From Methanobacterium_B sp963703015 (GTDB lineage: Archaea; Methanobacteriota; Methanobacteria; Methanobacteriales; Methanobacteriaceae), in assembly GCA_963703015.1 (NCBI GenBank), contig OY969779.1, forward strand, positions 1,488,001-1,552,000: a DNA stretch of 64,000 nt. The letters are read 5' to 3'. The notes beneath the pieces were generated by a model. That model ran no database searches and was not told the origin of the DNA. It saw nothing but the letters and a program-made list of their open reading frames with translations. The translations under genes and the position numbers were made by a program. Positions 1 through 10,769 of the stretch are shown here, in pieces. How positions within the stretch are numbered: the stretch's first letter is position 1; each line of letters starts with the position of its first letter.

Positions 1-887
1 GTGGAAGATTGTTTTATTTCGGCCTTCCGATTTCTTGGAACATATTTCATTTCAGATATTTCCACTTTACCCTCTGCATATTTGTTCACTTCTTCAAGAA
101 GTGTTTCAAGGTCAAGGTCTCTGATTTTAGGTTCTAGAATCTCTAGAACGAATGTTCTTCCATTGCCTAGCATTCTGACGTCAATATCTTCCCTTCCTGC
201 ACCATGGAATTTAGCTCCAGTTCCTTTGGCAGCTTTGATCATAACGTCTGAAATGAGTTCCTCCACTGTTACAAGATACATTTTACCTGTGAAATCACAT
301 TTTTCACATCCCCGACCTTTGCAGCGGTTGCATGGCCATTTAGTTTGTGGAATGTCCCGAACCAATTTTCTATATTTACTTTCGATAAATATTGGGTTTA
401 TGGTGAGTTCAATCTTTCCAGATTTAAAATCCACCATAAATACGAGGTTTGGTGAGTCAAATTCAACTTCTTTGGTGAGTAATGATGAAAGTTCTTTTCC
501 AAATTCTCTGTTAATTTCTTTTTTAATATTTTCAACATTGGCACCGAGTTTTTGATGGATGTATTCTTCCCTCTCAAGTACCTCTGGATCCACACGACAC
601 CCCACAAGAAAATTGGAAAAATTAATATTCTCATCTTCAACGGCTTTTAGGGCCATTTGCATCATTTTATCCATATTATCGAAGAGATCATCACATATCC
701 AGCATTTATCTTCTTGGGGATATGTTTCATCCAGATCTTCAAGGCTTTGCTTCAAGCGTTCGCCACGGATTACATTTCCAGGACCTTCGATATCCTTTGA
801 AAAGATTCTACCTAAACAATGGTTGCAAATATTTCCCTGGGTAAGTTCCATTGTTGTAATTAATTTATCATGAATTAGAGTTTCCAT
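1..887 (-). CDS. pus10: tRNA pseudouridine synthase Pus10 (3' end outside window)
   Basis: Read on the minus strand from the ATG at 885-887, an open frame runs to the window edge, so the C-terminus is missing. Near the N-terminus are two CxxC pairs (NICNHCLGR and CWICDD) that would bind zinc. A second pair (CNRC...CEKC) comes later. The segment FHGAGREDIDVRMLGNGR is the Pus10 catalytic motif, whose Asp in REDIDVR attacks the target uridine. Archaeal Pus10 makes pseudouridine at positions 54 and 55 of the tRNA T-loop. It lies 82 bases downstream of srp54 on the same strand and may be cotranscribed with it. Identity is firm; no strong ribosome-binding site is seen before the ATG. Confidence 0.9.
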   Translation of the reverse strand, partial: METLIHDKLITTMELTQGNICNHCLGRIFSKDIEGPGNVIRGERLKQSLEDLDETYPQEDKCWICDDLFDNMDKMMQMALKAVEDENINFSNFLVGCRVDPEVLEREEYIHQKLGANVENIKKEINREFGKELSSLLTKEVEFDSPNLVFMVDFKSGKIELTINPIFIESKYRKLVRDIPQTKWPCNRCKGRGCEKCDFTGKMYLVTVEELISDVMIKAAKGTGAKFHGAGREDIDVRMLGNGRTFVLEILEPKIRDLDLETLLEEVNKYAEGKVEISEMKYVPRNRKAEIKQSS

Positions 888-969
888 ATTGTATCATTCC
901 GTAATTGCAGTATTCTACTATTGAATTAAAAAATAGATCCGCCAATAAAATTGATTTAAGATGAGATGT

Positions 970-2301
970 TCATCTCATCATTTGTTTCATCATCTGTCCA
1001 AGAGGACCGCCCATTTTACGCTTACCAAATCCTTTCATAGCCTTTTTAGTAACGTTATAGTATTTTAAAAGCTCCTTAACATCCTCATTTTTCATACCTG
1101 AACCCCTTGCAATTCTTTTCACACGGGATTGTTTGATCACTTCAGGATGTTCTAGTTCTTGATCAGTCATTGAATCCATCAGGATCTTGTACTTGGAAAG
1201 TTTTTCCTCTGTTACCTGTGATGCATTTTTAGGAAGTTTACCTCCAGCACCAGGGATCATGTTCATGACTTGCTGCATTGGGCCCATCTTATTCATCATT
1301 TCAAACTGTGAATACATATCCTTCAATGTGAACTTACCACTCAACATGGCATCTACAGATCCCATGTCTCCTTCTTCCTCTGCAATTTCTTCAGCACGTT
1401 CTAGAAGGGTTCTAATATCACCCATTCCAAGGAGTCGTGAAATGAACCTGTCTGGATCGAAGGCTTCAAAATCTTCAACCCTCTCCCCGGTTCCTATGAA
1501 TTTTATGGGAGCTCCTATTTCAGCAACTGCTGAAAGTGCTCCTCCACCTTTGGCTGAACCATCTAACTTGGTGATGATGATGGACCCTATTTTAGTTGCA
1601 TTGTTAAAGGCAAGGGCTTGTTCTCCTGCCTGCTGCCCAATGGTTCCATCAATAACCATGATCACTTCATCCGGGTCGACAATTGCTGAGAGACTTTCCA
1701 TCTCAGCCAAGAGATCACTCTCTTCTTTATGTCTTCCTGCAGTGTCCACAATTATTATGTCGTTCTTTTTAGCAGCTTTCAATCCTGTTCTTGCAAGGTC
1801 TAGGGCGTCTTTGTTTTCATGATCTCCATAAACTGGAACATTCATGGACTCAGTTAACTGAAGTAACTGTTCATAAGCAGCTGGTCTCCATGTGTCTGTG
1901 CTTACAATTGCAGGGTTGAATCCTTTTTTCTGGAGGTATCGAGTAAGTTTACCAATGGATGTGGTTTTTCCACTTCCCTGAAGACCCATAAATAGTATTT
2001 TGTAGGGACGTTTATCTATCTCAACTTCTTGTGCACTTGAACCAAGTAGATTTACCAGTTCTTCGTAGACAATCCTAACGACATGCTCTTTAGGGGTTAC
2101 TCCCTTTGGAGGCTCTTCATTCAAAGATCTGTCTTCAATGGTTTTTGATAGATTTAATACGAGTTTGATGTTAACGTCAGATTGTATAAGTGCCCTTTGA
2201 ATATCTTTTATGACTTCTTTAACCACTTCTTCATCTATTATGGCCATTCCGGCCAGTTTTTTCATTGTTTTGGTAAGATTTTTTCCAAGATTGCCCAACA
2301 T
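970..2301 (-). CDS. srp54: Signal recognition particle 54 kDa protein (SRP54/Ffh GTPase)
   Basis: A 443-residue protein with the full SRP54 layout. The N domain comes first, then the G domain with P-loop GLQGSGKTTSIGKL (about residues 107-120), the DTAGRH motif and TKLDGSAKGGG. The methionine-rich M domain at the C-terminus ends in GQMMKQMMR and binds signal peptides and 7S RNA. SRP54 recognises signal sequences leaving the ribosome and delivers the complex to FtsY at the membrane. Length is usual for archaeal SRP54. The 7S RNA gene is not in this window. The gene heads a minus-strand unit with pus10 downstream. Confidence 0.97.
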   Translation of the reverse strand: MLGNLGKNLTKTMKKLAGMAIIDEEVVKEVIKDIQRALIQSDVNIKLVLNLSKTIEDRSLNEEPPKGVTPKEHVVRIVYEELVNLLGSSAQEVEIDKRPYKILFMGLQGSGKTTSIGKLTRYLQKKGFNPAIVSTDTWRPAAYEQLLQLTESMNVPVYGDHENKDALDLARTGLKAAKKNDIIIVDTAGRHKEESDLLAEMESLSAIVDPDEVIMVIDGTIGQQAGEQALAFNNATKIGSIIITKLDGSAKGGGALSAVAEIGAPIKFIGTGERVEDFEAFDPDRFISRLLGMGDIRTLLERAEEIAEEEGDMGSVDAMLSGKFTLKDMYSQFEMMNKMGPMQQVMNMIPGAGGKLPKNASQVTEEKLSKYKILMDSMTDQELEHPEVIKQSRVKRIARGSGMKNEDVKELLKYYNVTKKAMKGFGKRKMGGPLGQMMKQMMR

Positions 2302-2603
2302 TTATTCTCACCATTAAATTTTGATTGAATTCATGATAACCTAATATTTTTTATGTAAATTTTATTTAATTTTTTTGTTGATCATTATACTACTTACAAA
2401 CTTACTATTATTTGCTTACTCAACAAGTTAAAAAATTAGATCGTGCATCACTATAATATATAACTATTAGTATTATACCATTATACCGTTAATTAGATAT
2501 AATTATGTTTGTTAATTTTAGAACTGTTTAAAAGCTATAAATTATTTCTAATAAAAATTATGTTTTAACTGAAATTTTATTTCGAAATACTAGGCGGGAT
2601 TGA
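2302..2603. promoter_or_regulatory. Divergent intergenic region between srp54 and hpt
   Basis: About 300 bases without a gene, very AT-rich, between diverging srp54 and hpt. It must hold both promoters. A TATA-like run (AAAAGCTATAAATTA, near 2529-2543) lies upstream of hpt, and further AT tracts near 2450-2470 could serve either side. No RNA gene or repeat is recognised. Confidence 0.5.
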
Positions 2604-3176
2604 ATGTTTGAAAAACTCAAGATCAGTTTAATTGAAGCACCAATAATAAAAAAGGGCGATTACAACTACTTTGTACATCCCATAACAGACGGAGTTCCAC
2701 TCGTGGATCCCGATGTTTTGAAAGAGGCTGCAGAAGGAATAAAAAAATTTGGTAACCTAAATGTGGATAAAATTGTGTGTGTCGAAGCAATGGGAATACA
2801 CATTGCAACTGCACTGTCCATAATTACCGGCATCCCCTTTGTTGTAATCAGAAAGAGACAATATGGATTGGAAGGCGAAGTTGCCGTACATCAAATCACG
2901 GGTTACAGTCATGGAGAACTTTATATCAATGGTTTGAAAAAAGGAGATAGAATAATCCTGGTTGATGATGTTGTCAGCACAGGGGGAACCATGATCGCAG
3001 TTTTAAAGGCCATGGAAAAGATGGGCATTGAAATTGTTGATGTTTTTGCAGTTGTTGAAAAGGGTGAAGGAAAGAACATTGTCATGGATGAAACTGGGTT
3101 CGAAGTTAAAAGTCTAGTTAATGTAAATGTGGTGGATGGAAAGGTACAGATCGAAGGATCACGTGACGAGAACTAG
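2604..3176 (+). CDS. hpt: Hypoxanthine/guanine phosphoribosyltransferase
   Basis: A 190-residue type I phosphoribosyltransferase. The PRPP-binding signature ILVDDVVSTGGTM lies near residues 113-125, and an earlier conserved segment (CVEAMGIHIATALS) is typical of the archaeal hypoxanthine/purine PRTases. It salvages hypoxanthine or guanine with PRPP to IMP or GMP in the cytoplasm. The ATG at 2604 follows GGCGGGATTGA, a usable ribosome-binding site. dph2 starts 13 bases after its stop, so the two are probably one transcript. An adenine PRTase assignment is possible but the domain pattern fits the archaeal Hpt family better. Confidence 0.88.
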   Translation: MFEKLKISLIEAPIIKKGDYNYFVHPITDGVPLVDPDVLKEAAEGIKKFGNLNVDKIVCVEAMGIHIATALSIITGIPFVVIRKRQYGLEGEVAVHQITGYSHGELYINGLKKGDRIILVDDVVSTGGTMIAVLKAMEKMGIEIVDVFAVVEKGEGKNIVMDETGFEVKSLVNVNVVDGKVQIEGSRDEN

Positions 3177-3189
3177 TTAGAGGATAATC

Positions 3190-4203
3190 ATGTCTGGACA
3201 CGAACTTGAAATAGATGAGATAATAGGAAGGATAAAAAATCTCAAAGCAGAAACTGTTGGGCTTCAATTTCCAGAAGGACTTAAAGTACATGCAGTTGAA
3301 GTTGCAAGACAGATCGAAGCCGAAACAGGAGCTACGGTTATAATATCTGCTGATCCATGTTTTGGTGCTTGTGATGTTGCAGATGTAGATATGACAGGTA
3401 TTGCTGATGTTTTAGTTCACTTTGGACACAAGCCACTCCCACTCAATTATGATATGCCCGTCATATTTGTGGATGCAAGTTCAAAAATGGAATTACTGGG
3501 ATCAGTGGGAAATGCAATGAGTCTCCTAGAGGGTTACAAAAAAATAGGGCTTGTAACTACTGTTCAACATCTTAAACAGCTAGAAGAGGTTGCTGAATTT
3601 TTAGAACAAAATGGTAAGGAAGTTGTCATTAATGAGGGTGCAGGCACCACATGGGGACAGGTTTTGGGCTGCAATTTTTCATCCATAAAGAACCTTGATG
3701 TGGAGGCTTTCCTGTACGTTGGAAGTGGTAATTTCCATGCCTTGGGAATAACACTTTTTACAGATAAACCTGTAATTATTGCAGATCCCTACCTTGATGA
3801 AGCAAGGTTAATCAATGATTTTTCAGACAGGATATTGAGAATACGTTTTGCGAGGATAGCCAAAGCAATGGATGCTAAAACATTCGGGATCATAGTATCA
3901 ACTAAAAAGGGTCAGAACAGGTTAGACATTGCCAAGGAATTGAAAAACTTACTGAATGAAGCTGGAAGGGAAGGCTTCATACTTCTTTTAGATGATGTTT
4001 CCCCTGAAAAATTGCTTCCCTACATGGATCTTGATGCATTTGTAATGACTGCGTGTCCCAGGATAGCGATTGATGATTCTAGTAGGTATAAAAAACCTTT
4101 ATTAACTCCACAAGAGCTGGAAATTGCCATTGGTAAAAGAGAATGGGAAAACTATGAAATAGATGAAATTAAATATGGGGGATTAAATAACAAAAACAAA
4201 TAA
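3190..4203 (+). CDS. dph2: 2-(3-amino-3-carboxypropyl)histidine synthase Dph2
   Basis: A 337-residue member of the Dph1/Dph2 family, the non-canonical radical-SAM enzyme that starts diphthamide synthesis on a histidine of elongation factor 2. Cysteines that can bind the [4Fe-4S] cluster lie in the expected three places: DPCFGACDVAD (about residue 57), GCNFSS in the middle, and TACPRIAIDDS near the C-terminus. The early GLQFPEGL segment is also typical. It directly follows hpt. The 171 bases downstream form the promoter and leader region of the next unit. Confidence 0.93.
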   Translation: MSGHELEIDEIIGRIKNLKAETVGLQFPEGLKVHAVEVARQIEAETGATVIISADPCFGACDVADVDMTGIADVLVHFGHKPLPLNYDMPVIFVDASSKMELLGSVGNAMSLLEGYKKIGLVTTVQHLKQLEEVAEFLEQNGKEVVINEGAGTTWGQVLGCNFSSIKNLDVEAFLYVGSGNFHALGITLFTDKPVIIADPYLDEARLINDFSDRILRIRFARIAKAMDAKTFGIIVSTKKGQNRLDIAKELKNLLNEAGREGFILLLDDVSPEKLLPYMDLDAFVMTACPRIAIDDSSRYKKPLLTPQELEIAIGKREWENYEIDEIKYGGLNNKNK

Positions 4204-4374
4204 ATATAATGGTAACTAAAAATGCAAATCTTAAATTATGTCACTAATTTATTAAGATGAAATCCAAATAGTAAGTTACTCAGATATGTACGATGGATTG
4301 AATTACACTACAATCATGAATTTAACAAAATTTGATGATGAGTTGACTGTACTTATTTTAAGTGAGGTGAATAA

Positions 4375-4944
4375 ATGAAAACCAAATCTGGAGATTTTGT
4401 TTTACCTGGCGATGCTCTGGGAGTTACTGAGGAGTTTGTTCCATCTGACTGGACCTACGAAGATGATGGTAACATCAGATCACTGATTGCAGGAACAGTT
4501 TCATTGGACAACAAAAATAAAAAGATATCAATTGTTCCTAAAACAAGTTCTCCATCAATACTCAAATCTGGAGTTGCTGTATTTGGCCAGGTATCAGATG
4601 TAAGAGGCCAGAGAGCTCTTATAAAATTAGATAGTATTAAAGACAACAATAGGGGTCTTGTAACTTCCTTTTCAGGAGGAATACACATATCCCAGGCTCA
4701 AAAGGGTTATGTTGCCAAGCTCACCGATGAATTTAGGATAGGAGATTTAATCGAAGCTAGGGTAACTAAAATAATCGGGGTTGACAACGTTGACCTGACA
4801 ACAGCTGAAGATGAACTGGGCGTTTTGAAGGCCATGTGTACCAAGTGCAGACATTACATGAAACAAGTAAGTAAAAACGAAGTGAAATGTCCTAACTGTG
4901 GAAATAAAGAAAGAAGAAATCTTTCTACAAAATATGAGGGATAA
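4375..4944 (+). CDS. csl4: Exosome subunit Csl4 (S1 domain and zinc ribbon)
   Basis: A 189-residue RNA-binding cap subunit of the archaeal exosome. The N-terminal domain (MKTKSGDFVLPGDALGV) is characteristic. It is followed by an S1 domain around residues 60-140 and a C-terminal zinc ribbon with CTKCRHYM and CPNCGNKE. Csl4 helps recruit RNA substrates to the Rrp41/Rrp42 ring for 3' processing and decay. The ATG follows GAGGTGAATAA, a good ribosome-binding site. rpoL begins one base after its stop, so the pair is translationally coupled. Confidence 0.93.
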   Translation: MKTKSGDFVLPGDALGVTEEFVPSDWTYEDDGNIRSLIAGTVSLDNKNKKISIVPKTSSPSILKSGVAVFGQVSDVRGQRALIKLDSIKDNNRGLVTSFSGGIHISQAQKGYVAKLTDEFRIGDLIEARVTKIIGVDNVDLTTAEDELGVLKAMCTKCRHYMKQVSKNEVKCPNCGNKERRNLSTKYEG

Positions 4945-4945
4945 T

Positions 4946-5215
4946 ATGAAGGTAATTAAGGATACTAAGAAGGAACTTGAGATAGAGATCACAGGGGAAA
5001 CTCATTCTTTATGTAACACCATAAGAAAAACCCTTATGGAAGATGAAGATGTTGAAGCTGCAGCATACGTAATTGAACATCCAATTATTGGTGAGCCAAA
5101 ATTAGTTGTAAAGGCAAAAAATCCAAAAAAATCACTTAAGTTAGCTGCTGAAACAGTCAAAGCAAGATGTGATGAATTACAAAATCTCATCAATGCTTCA
5201 GAAGATGAAAAATAG
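4946..5215 (+). CDS. rpoL: DNA-directed RNA polymerase subunit L
   Basis: An 89-residue Rpo11/RpoL protein, the homologue of eukaryotic Rpb11. It pairs with subunit D to nucleate RNA polymerase assembly. The family signature GETHSLCNTIRKTLMEDEDV near the N-terminus and the AYVIEHPI segment are intact. The frame is open further upstream to 4898, but the ATG at 4946 is chosen: it sits just behind GAGGGATA and one base after the csl4 stop, and gives the normal length. Its last bases overlap the start of the DUF99 gene. Confidence 0.95.
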   Translation: MKVIKDTKKELEIEITGETHSLCNTIRKTLMEDEDVEAAAYVIEHPIIGEPKLVVKAKNPKKSLKLAAETVKARCDELQNLINASEDEK

Positions 5216-5813
5216 AACTGAAATTAAAAAATTCAGAAGTATAAAGCAGGAGATACGAATCCTTGGGGTGGATGATTCTCCATTTCCAACCCACACCAAG
5301 GAAGAAGTCATGATTGTGGGCACTGTTTTCAGGGCAGGTAACTGGCTGGACGGTGTCTTAAGTACCCATGTACTTGGGGATGGTACTGATGCCACCCGAA
5401 AGATATCAGAGATGGTGTTAAATTCCAGAAATATTGGACAACTTGGAGTCATAATGCTGGATGGCATAACATTTGCAGGGTTCAACGTTGTAAACATACG
5501 TAAACTCTACGAAGCAACAGGAGTGCCAGTAATAGTTATAATGAGAAAAATTCCGAGTTTTGAAGGTATTAAAAAGGCTCTCAAAAGATTTCCTGACTGG
5601 AAGGACAGATGGGCTAACGTTGTTGAGGCAGGAAAGGTACACAGAGTGGATGGCAAAGAATCAATTTACATGCAATTTCATGGAATTAAAATTGAAGATG
5701 CCATGGAAATCGTTAAAATATCCATAACAAGAAGTTTTATACCCGAACCAATCAGAGTGGCCCATATTATAGCTGCAGGTATAGTAACAGGTGAATCACA
5801 CGGAAGTGCCTGA
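5205..5813 (+). CDS. DUF99 (UPF0215) family protein
   Basis: A 202-residue member of the archaeal DUF99 family. The N-terminal IRILGVDDSPF and the central VIMLDGITFAGFNVVNI are conserved in the family. The fold is reported to resemble endonuclease V, so a nucleic-acid role is possible, but no reaction is established. The ATG at 5205 lies inside the end of rpoL (11-base overlap), so translation is probably coupled. Its place after csl4 and rpoL suggests RNA-linked work; that is inference. Confidence 0.8.
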   Translation: MKNRTEIKKFRSIKQEIRILGVDDSPFPTHTKEEVMIVGTVFRAGNWLDGVLSTHVLGDGTDATRKISEMVLNSRNIGQLGVIMLDGITFAGFNVVNIRKLYEATGVPVIVIMRKIPSFEGIKKALKRFPDWKDRWANVVEAGKVHRVDGKESIYMQFHGIKIEDAMEIVKISITRSFIPEPIRVAHIIAAGIVTGESHGSA

Positions 5814-5856
5814 CGAAATTTTTTACATCAACTTAAAGTTTTAATGAAGTGATCCA

Positions 5857-6261
5857 ATGAAATCTCCCCTTTTAACAGTTGATACAGTGGTAGTGGAAAA
5901 TTCATCCATTCTACTCATCAAAAGAAAAAATGATCCATATCAAGGTTCATGGGCTTTACCAGGTGGATTTGTGGAGTATGGAGAAACTGTGGAAAATGCT
6001 GCTGTGAGAGAAACTAAGGAAGAAACAGGCATGGATGTTAAATTAAAAGGGTTAGTGGGAGTTTATTCTGATCCTGATAGGGATCCTCGTGGGCACACTA
6101 TCACAGTCTGTTTTTTAGGTAGTAAAATAGGAGGAATTCTGAAATCAGCAACAGATGCAGATGATGCGAAATATTTTGATTTAAAGGAAATTAAAACGCT
6201 TGATCTGGCATTTGATCATGAAAGGATTATTCAAGACTCTTTGAAATTATTAAAAATTTGA
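5857..6261 (+). CDS. Nudix hydrolase, ADP-ribose pyrophosphatase-like
   Basis: A 134-residue Nudix protein with a complete Nudix box, GGFVEYGETVENAAVRETKE followed by ETGM (about residues 37-60), which binds the catalytic magnesium. Upstream WALPGG is also typical. Related archaeal enzymes hydrolyse ADP-ribose to AMP and ribose 5-phosphate, but substrates cannot be read from the sequence. The ATG stands 43 bases after the DUF99 stop and follows AAGTGATCCA, a weak ribosome-binding site. It ends a run of plus-strand genes before the tfs promoter region. Confidence 0.85.
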   Translation: MKSPLLTVDTVVVENSSILLIKRKNDPYQGSWALPGGFVEYGETVENAAVRETKEETGMDVKLKGLVGVYSDPDRDPRGHTITVCFLGSKIGGILKSATDADDAKYFDLKEIKTLDLAFDHERIIQDSLKLLKI

Positions 6262-6421
6262 TGTAATAATATACTAGCTTGAACCATAGGTTGAACAACT
6301 AAGTTTGATCTTAATTCTAACAACGAAATCTTTTGATTTTGCACTGTAATACCAAATGAAAAAATTAATCTATTAACATGATCTTAACAAATCATTATAA
6401 CTTTTATTGGGAGGGAACCAA

Positions 6422-6739
6422 ATGAAATTTTGTCCTAAATGTGGAACTGTGATGTTTCCTAAGGGTGACATTTTTGAATGCAGAAACTGCGAACATACAA
6501 CCAAAGCAACCAAAGAATCTATGAGTGAATACGAAATTTCTGAAAAAGTTGAGTCAAAGGACAGTATAATTGTTACAAGTGATGAAATACAGACCTTACC
6601 TACAGCAGTAGTTAAATGTCCAAAATGTGGCAATAAAGAAGCTTCATGGTGGCTTATCCAGACTAGGGGTGCCGATGAATCTGAAACAAGATTTTTCAGA
6701 TGTACAAAATGTTCACTCACCTGGAGGGAATATGATTAA
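6422..6739 (+). CDS. tfs: Transcription factor S (TFS)
   Basis: A 105-residue zinc-ribbon protein related to TFIIS and Rpb9. The N-terminal ribbon has CPKCG and CRNCEH. The C-terminal ribbon has CPKCGNKEASWWLIQTRGAD and then CTKC. The acidic DE pair in RGADESETRFF is the catalytic dipeptide that enters the polymerase and stimulates cleavage of backtracked RNA. The frame is open to a TTG at 6407, but the ATG at 6422 behind GGGAGGGAACC is the clear start. It leads a run of genes through pcn and the GINS subunit. Confidence 0.95.
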   Translation: MKFCPKCGTVMFPKGDIFECRNCEHTTKATKESMSEYEISEKVESKDSIIVTSDEIQTLPTAVVKCPKCGNKEASWWLIQTRGADESETRFFRCTKCSLTWREYD

Positions 6740-6784
6740 GCATGTTTTAAAACAACATGGTTAAATTCTAAGGAGGATTTTCTA

Positions 6785-7444
6785 TTGGCTGAAGATTCAC
6801 AAAGAAAAGAAGAAGAGTCAGAACTAACTGTAGATTCATCTAACAAGAATGTTGATGGATCTGAAACAGTATCTGAAGTAATATCCGGTAATGCTTCTGA
6901 TTCAGAACCAAAAAATGGAAGTGATGAGGACACACAAACCAAATCTTCCAGTATTGAAAAACAAGATGGTGTTAAATCAGAATCAGGATCTAACCAGACT
7001 TCCAACCATGATAAGGCTGCCGATGATCATGAAGATCATGCAATTAACTTTCATGAATTAATGGATAACGATCTGTTTAACTCCATCAGATCCAGAAAGG
7101 ATCAAATAGTTAGATATGGAGCAGCTGCAATCGGAATTATTTTAATTATTTATGGTATTGTACTTATTTCCGCTTCTGTTACAAAGGTAGCTGACAACGT
7201 TATATTTGGTGAAGGTGCATCCTTTGCAGCATTTTCAATACTGTTGGGATTTTTGATCATTGTTGGTGCATTTTCACAGAAAATTTTAAACAAGACCTTC
7301 CTTAAAAATATTAATTCAGAACTGGAGATTGCAGAGGGAAAAACCGAAGCAGCTGATAAGAAGACTGAAGATATCGATGGAAAGAAAGATCCCAACAAAG
7401 TTGAAGATGGTAAGGGTAATATAGGTGGAGAAGATAAAAAGTAA
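6785..7444 (+). CDS. Unknown membrane protein with acidic N-terminal tail
   Basis: A 219-residue protein not recognised as a named family. Residues 1-100 are polar, rich in Ser, Glu and Asp and likely disordered. Two hydrophobic segments follow, near 103-123 (AAIGIILIIYGIVLI) and 133-155 (FAAFSILLGFLIIVGAF). The C-terminus is a charged Lys/Glu tail, so it is probably a membrane hairpin with both tails on one side. The start is TTG at 6785, set by AAGGAGGATTTTCTA just upstream. It sits between tfs and pcn with short gaps on both sides, so it is likely cotranscribed with replication genes. Confidence 0.7.
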   Translation: MAEDSQRKEEESELTVDSSNKNVDGSETVSEVISGNASDSEPKNGSDEDTQTKSSSIEKQDGVKSESGSNQTSNHDKAADDHEDHAINFHELMDNDLFNSIRSRKDQIVRYGAAAIGIILIIYGIVLISASVTKVADNVIFGEGASFAAFSILLGFLIIVGAFSQKILNKTFLKNINSELEIAEGKTEAADKKTEDIDGKKDPNKVEDGKGNIGGEDKK

Positions 7445-7458
7445 GTCGGAGGATGAAA

Positions 7459-9095
<1,637 letters not shown>

Positions 9096-9251
9096 ACTGT
9101 TAATGATAAACAAATTAATATATTAATTGCACTTTTATCAAGAAGTACAAAGTTAATAATATAAATATTTTCGTTAAATAAGTTTTAAAAACGGCATATT
9201 AATTCAGAAAGTTAAGTGCACAACTTATTTTACATTTTAAGAGGTGATTAT

Positions 9252-9533
<282 letters not shown>

Positions 9534-9538
9534 TTCGA

Positions 9539-9724
9539 GTGGCAAACTACAGATCTAACAAAAGTAATTTTTTAAAGGTTAAGTGTGTGGACTGTGGAAA
9601 TCAGCAAGTTGTTTTTGATCATGCTGCTTCCCAGGTACAGTGCATAATATGTGGCAAGACCCTTGTCAAACCTAAGGGCGGAAAATCTGAGATTACAGCT
9701 CAGATCATAGAAGTTTTGGATTAA
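9539..9724 (+). CDS. rps27e: Ribosomal protein eS27 (S27e)
   Basis: A 61-residue zinc-ribbon protein of the small ribosomal subunit with CVDCGN and CIICGK as the two zinc half-sites. Two GTG codons are possible starts: 9530, overlapping the rpl44e stop, and 9539. GGTGAT at 9529-9534 is correctly spaced for 9539, and the resulting start MANYRSNKSNFLKVKC resembles other archaeal S27e proteins, so 9539 is preferred. It is followed by a perfect hairpin at 9728-9761. Confidence 0.93.
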   Translation: MANYRSNKSNFLKVKCVDCGNQQVVFDHAASQVQCIICGKTLVKPKGGKSEITAQIIEVLD

Positions 9725-9727
9725 GTA

Positions 9728-9761
9728 ACTAGTTTTTGTATCCAACGATACAAAAACTAGT
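9728..9761. terminator. Perfect 15-bp hairpin after rps27e
   Basis: Arms at 9728-9742 and 9747-9761 are exact reverse complements (left arm ACTAGTTTTTGTATC) with a 4-base loop CAAC. It begins 3 bases after the rps27e stop and lies about 50 bases before the next ATG. There is no long T-run directly after it, so it may be a terminator, an RNA processing or stability element, or a protein-binding site. Confidence 0.6.
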
Positions 9762-9814
9762 ATAATTCAATTCTTTTAAAAATAATATATTGTAAATATA
9801 TTATAGGTGTTTTA

Positions 9815-10594
9815 ATGGTAAGAATGAGAAAAGAATGGCCGGATGAAGGAGATTTGGTGGTTGGAACTGTTCATAAGGTTTTAAACTACGGAGCCTTTGG
9901 AAGCCTAGAAGAATATGATGGTAAGGAAGCTTTCATACACATATCTGAGGTTTCTTCTGGTTGGGTAAAAAACATTAGGGACTACGTTAGGGAAAATCAG
10001 AAAATCGTGGCTAGAGTTCTGCGAGTTAATCCTAAAAAAGGTCATGTTGATGTTTCACTAAAAAGGATAAGGGAAGATCAGCGTACAAGAAAGATTCAGC
10101 AATGGAAAATTGAGCAGAAAGCTGAAAAACTCCTGGAATTCTCTGCAAAAAGTTTGGGAAAAACTCTGGATGATGCTTATAAAGAAGTTGGCTACGGAAT
10201 TATGGAAGAGTTTGGAGATCTCTACGGTGCATTTGAAACTGCAGCTGAAGAAGGTGCAATCTCCCTTATTGATCGAGGAATGGATGAAGATTGGGCAAAC
10301 TCCATAGAAACAGTGGCTAAAAAGAACATTTCTCCACCTGAAGTTAATATAACAGGTTATGTGGACTTAAAATCCTACGCCCCTAATGGTGTGGATGTAA
10401 TCAAGAAAGCTCTTAGTTCCATAGACAGTGATGAAATATCTGTTCAGTGTGTTGGTGCACCAAGATACAGACTGATGGTTAAATCATCTGATTACATTAC
10501 TGCAGAAACCCTTCTAAAGGAAGCAGCAGAAAATGCAATAAAAGTTGTTATTGAAGAGGGAGGAGAGGGAACCTTCCAACGTGAACTCGAATGA
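9815..10594 (+). CDS. eif2a: Translation initiation factor aIF2 subunit alpha
   Basis: A 259-residue protein starting MVRMRKEWPDEGDLVVGTV. An N-terminal S1 OB-fold (about residues 10-85, with NYGAFGSLEEYDGKEAFIHI) is followed by a helical domain and an alpha-beta C-terminal domain that docks on the gamma subunit. With beta and gamma it carries initiator tRNA to the small subunit. Its last codon overlaps the nop10 start (ATGA), so it is translationally coupled to nop10. The order rpl44e-rps27e-aIF2 alpha-nop10 is conserved in many Euryarchaeota. Confidence 0.96.
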   Translation: MVRMRKEWPDEGDLVVGTVHKVLNYGAFGSLEEYDGKEAFIHISEVSSGWVKNIRDYVRENQKIVARVLRVNPKKGHVDVSLKRIREDQRTRKIQQWKIEQKAEKLLEFSAKSLGKTLDDAYKEVGYGIMEEFGDLYGAFETAAEEGAISLIDRGMDEDWANSIETVAKKNISPPEVNITGYVDLKSYAPNGVDVIKKALSSIDSDEISVQCVGAPRYRLMVKSSDYITAETLLKEAAENAIKVVIEEGGEGTFQRELE

Positions 10595-10755
10595 AGCCTA
10601 AAATGAAAAAATGCAAGTCCTGTGGGGAATACACCCTCACAGACAAATGTCCTTGCGGGGGAGAGGTAGGAGTTATTTATCCACCAAAATATTCTCCTGA
10701 GGATAAGTATGGAAAGTACAGGCGTATGCTTAAGGAACAGCTCTCAAAGAGCTAA
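10591..10755 (+). CDS. nop10: H/ACA ribonucleoprotein protein Nop10
   Basis: A 54-residue protein in a short frame overlapping the aIF2 alpha stop by ATGA. It starts MKPKMKKCKSCGEYTLTDKC and has the four cysteines CKSC...CPCG of the archaeal Nop10 zinc ribbon, then PPKYSPEDKYGKYRR, the helix that binds Cbf5. Nop10 is a core part of H/ACA particles that make pseudouridine in rRNA. It is easy to miss because of its size. Confidence 0.95.
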   Translation: MKPKMKKCKSCGEYTLTDKCPCGGEVGVIYPPKYSPEDKYGKYRRMLKEQLSKS

Positions 10756-10769
10756 AAGGAGTTGGTGGG

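Noticed and set aside
1..555. Plus-strand open frame of 184 codons
   Set aside because: It is the shadow of pus10, whose minus-strand translation has clear zinc and catalytic motifs.
1187..1822. Long plus-strand frame inside srp54
   Set aside because: It is antisense to an intact SRP54 gene and shows no recognisable motif.
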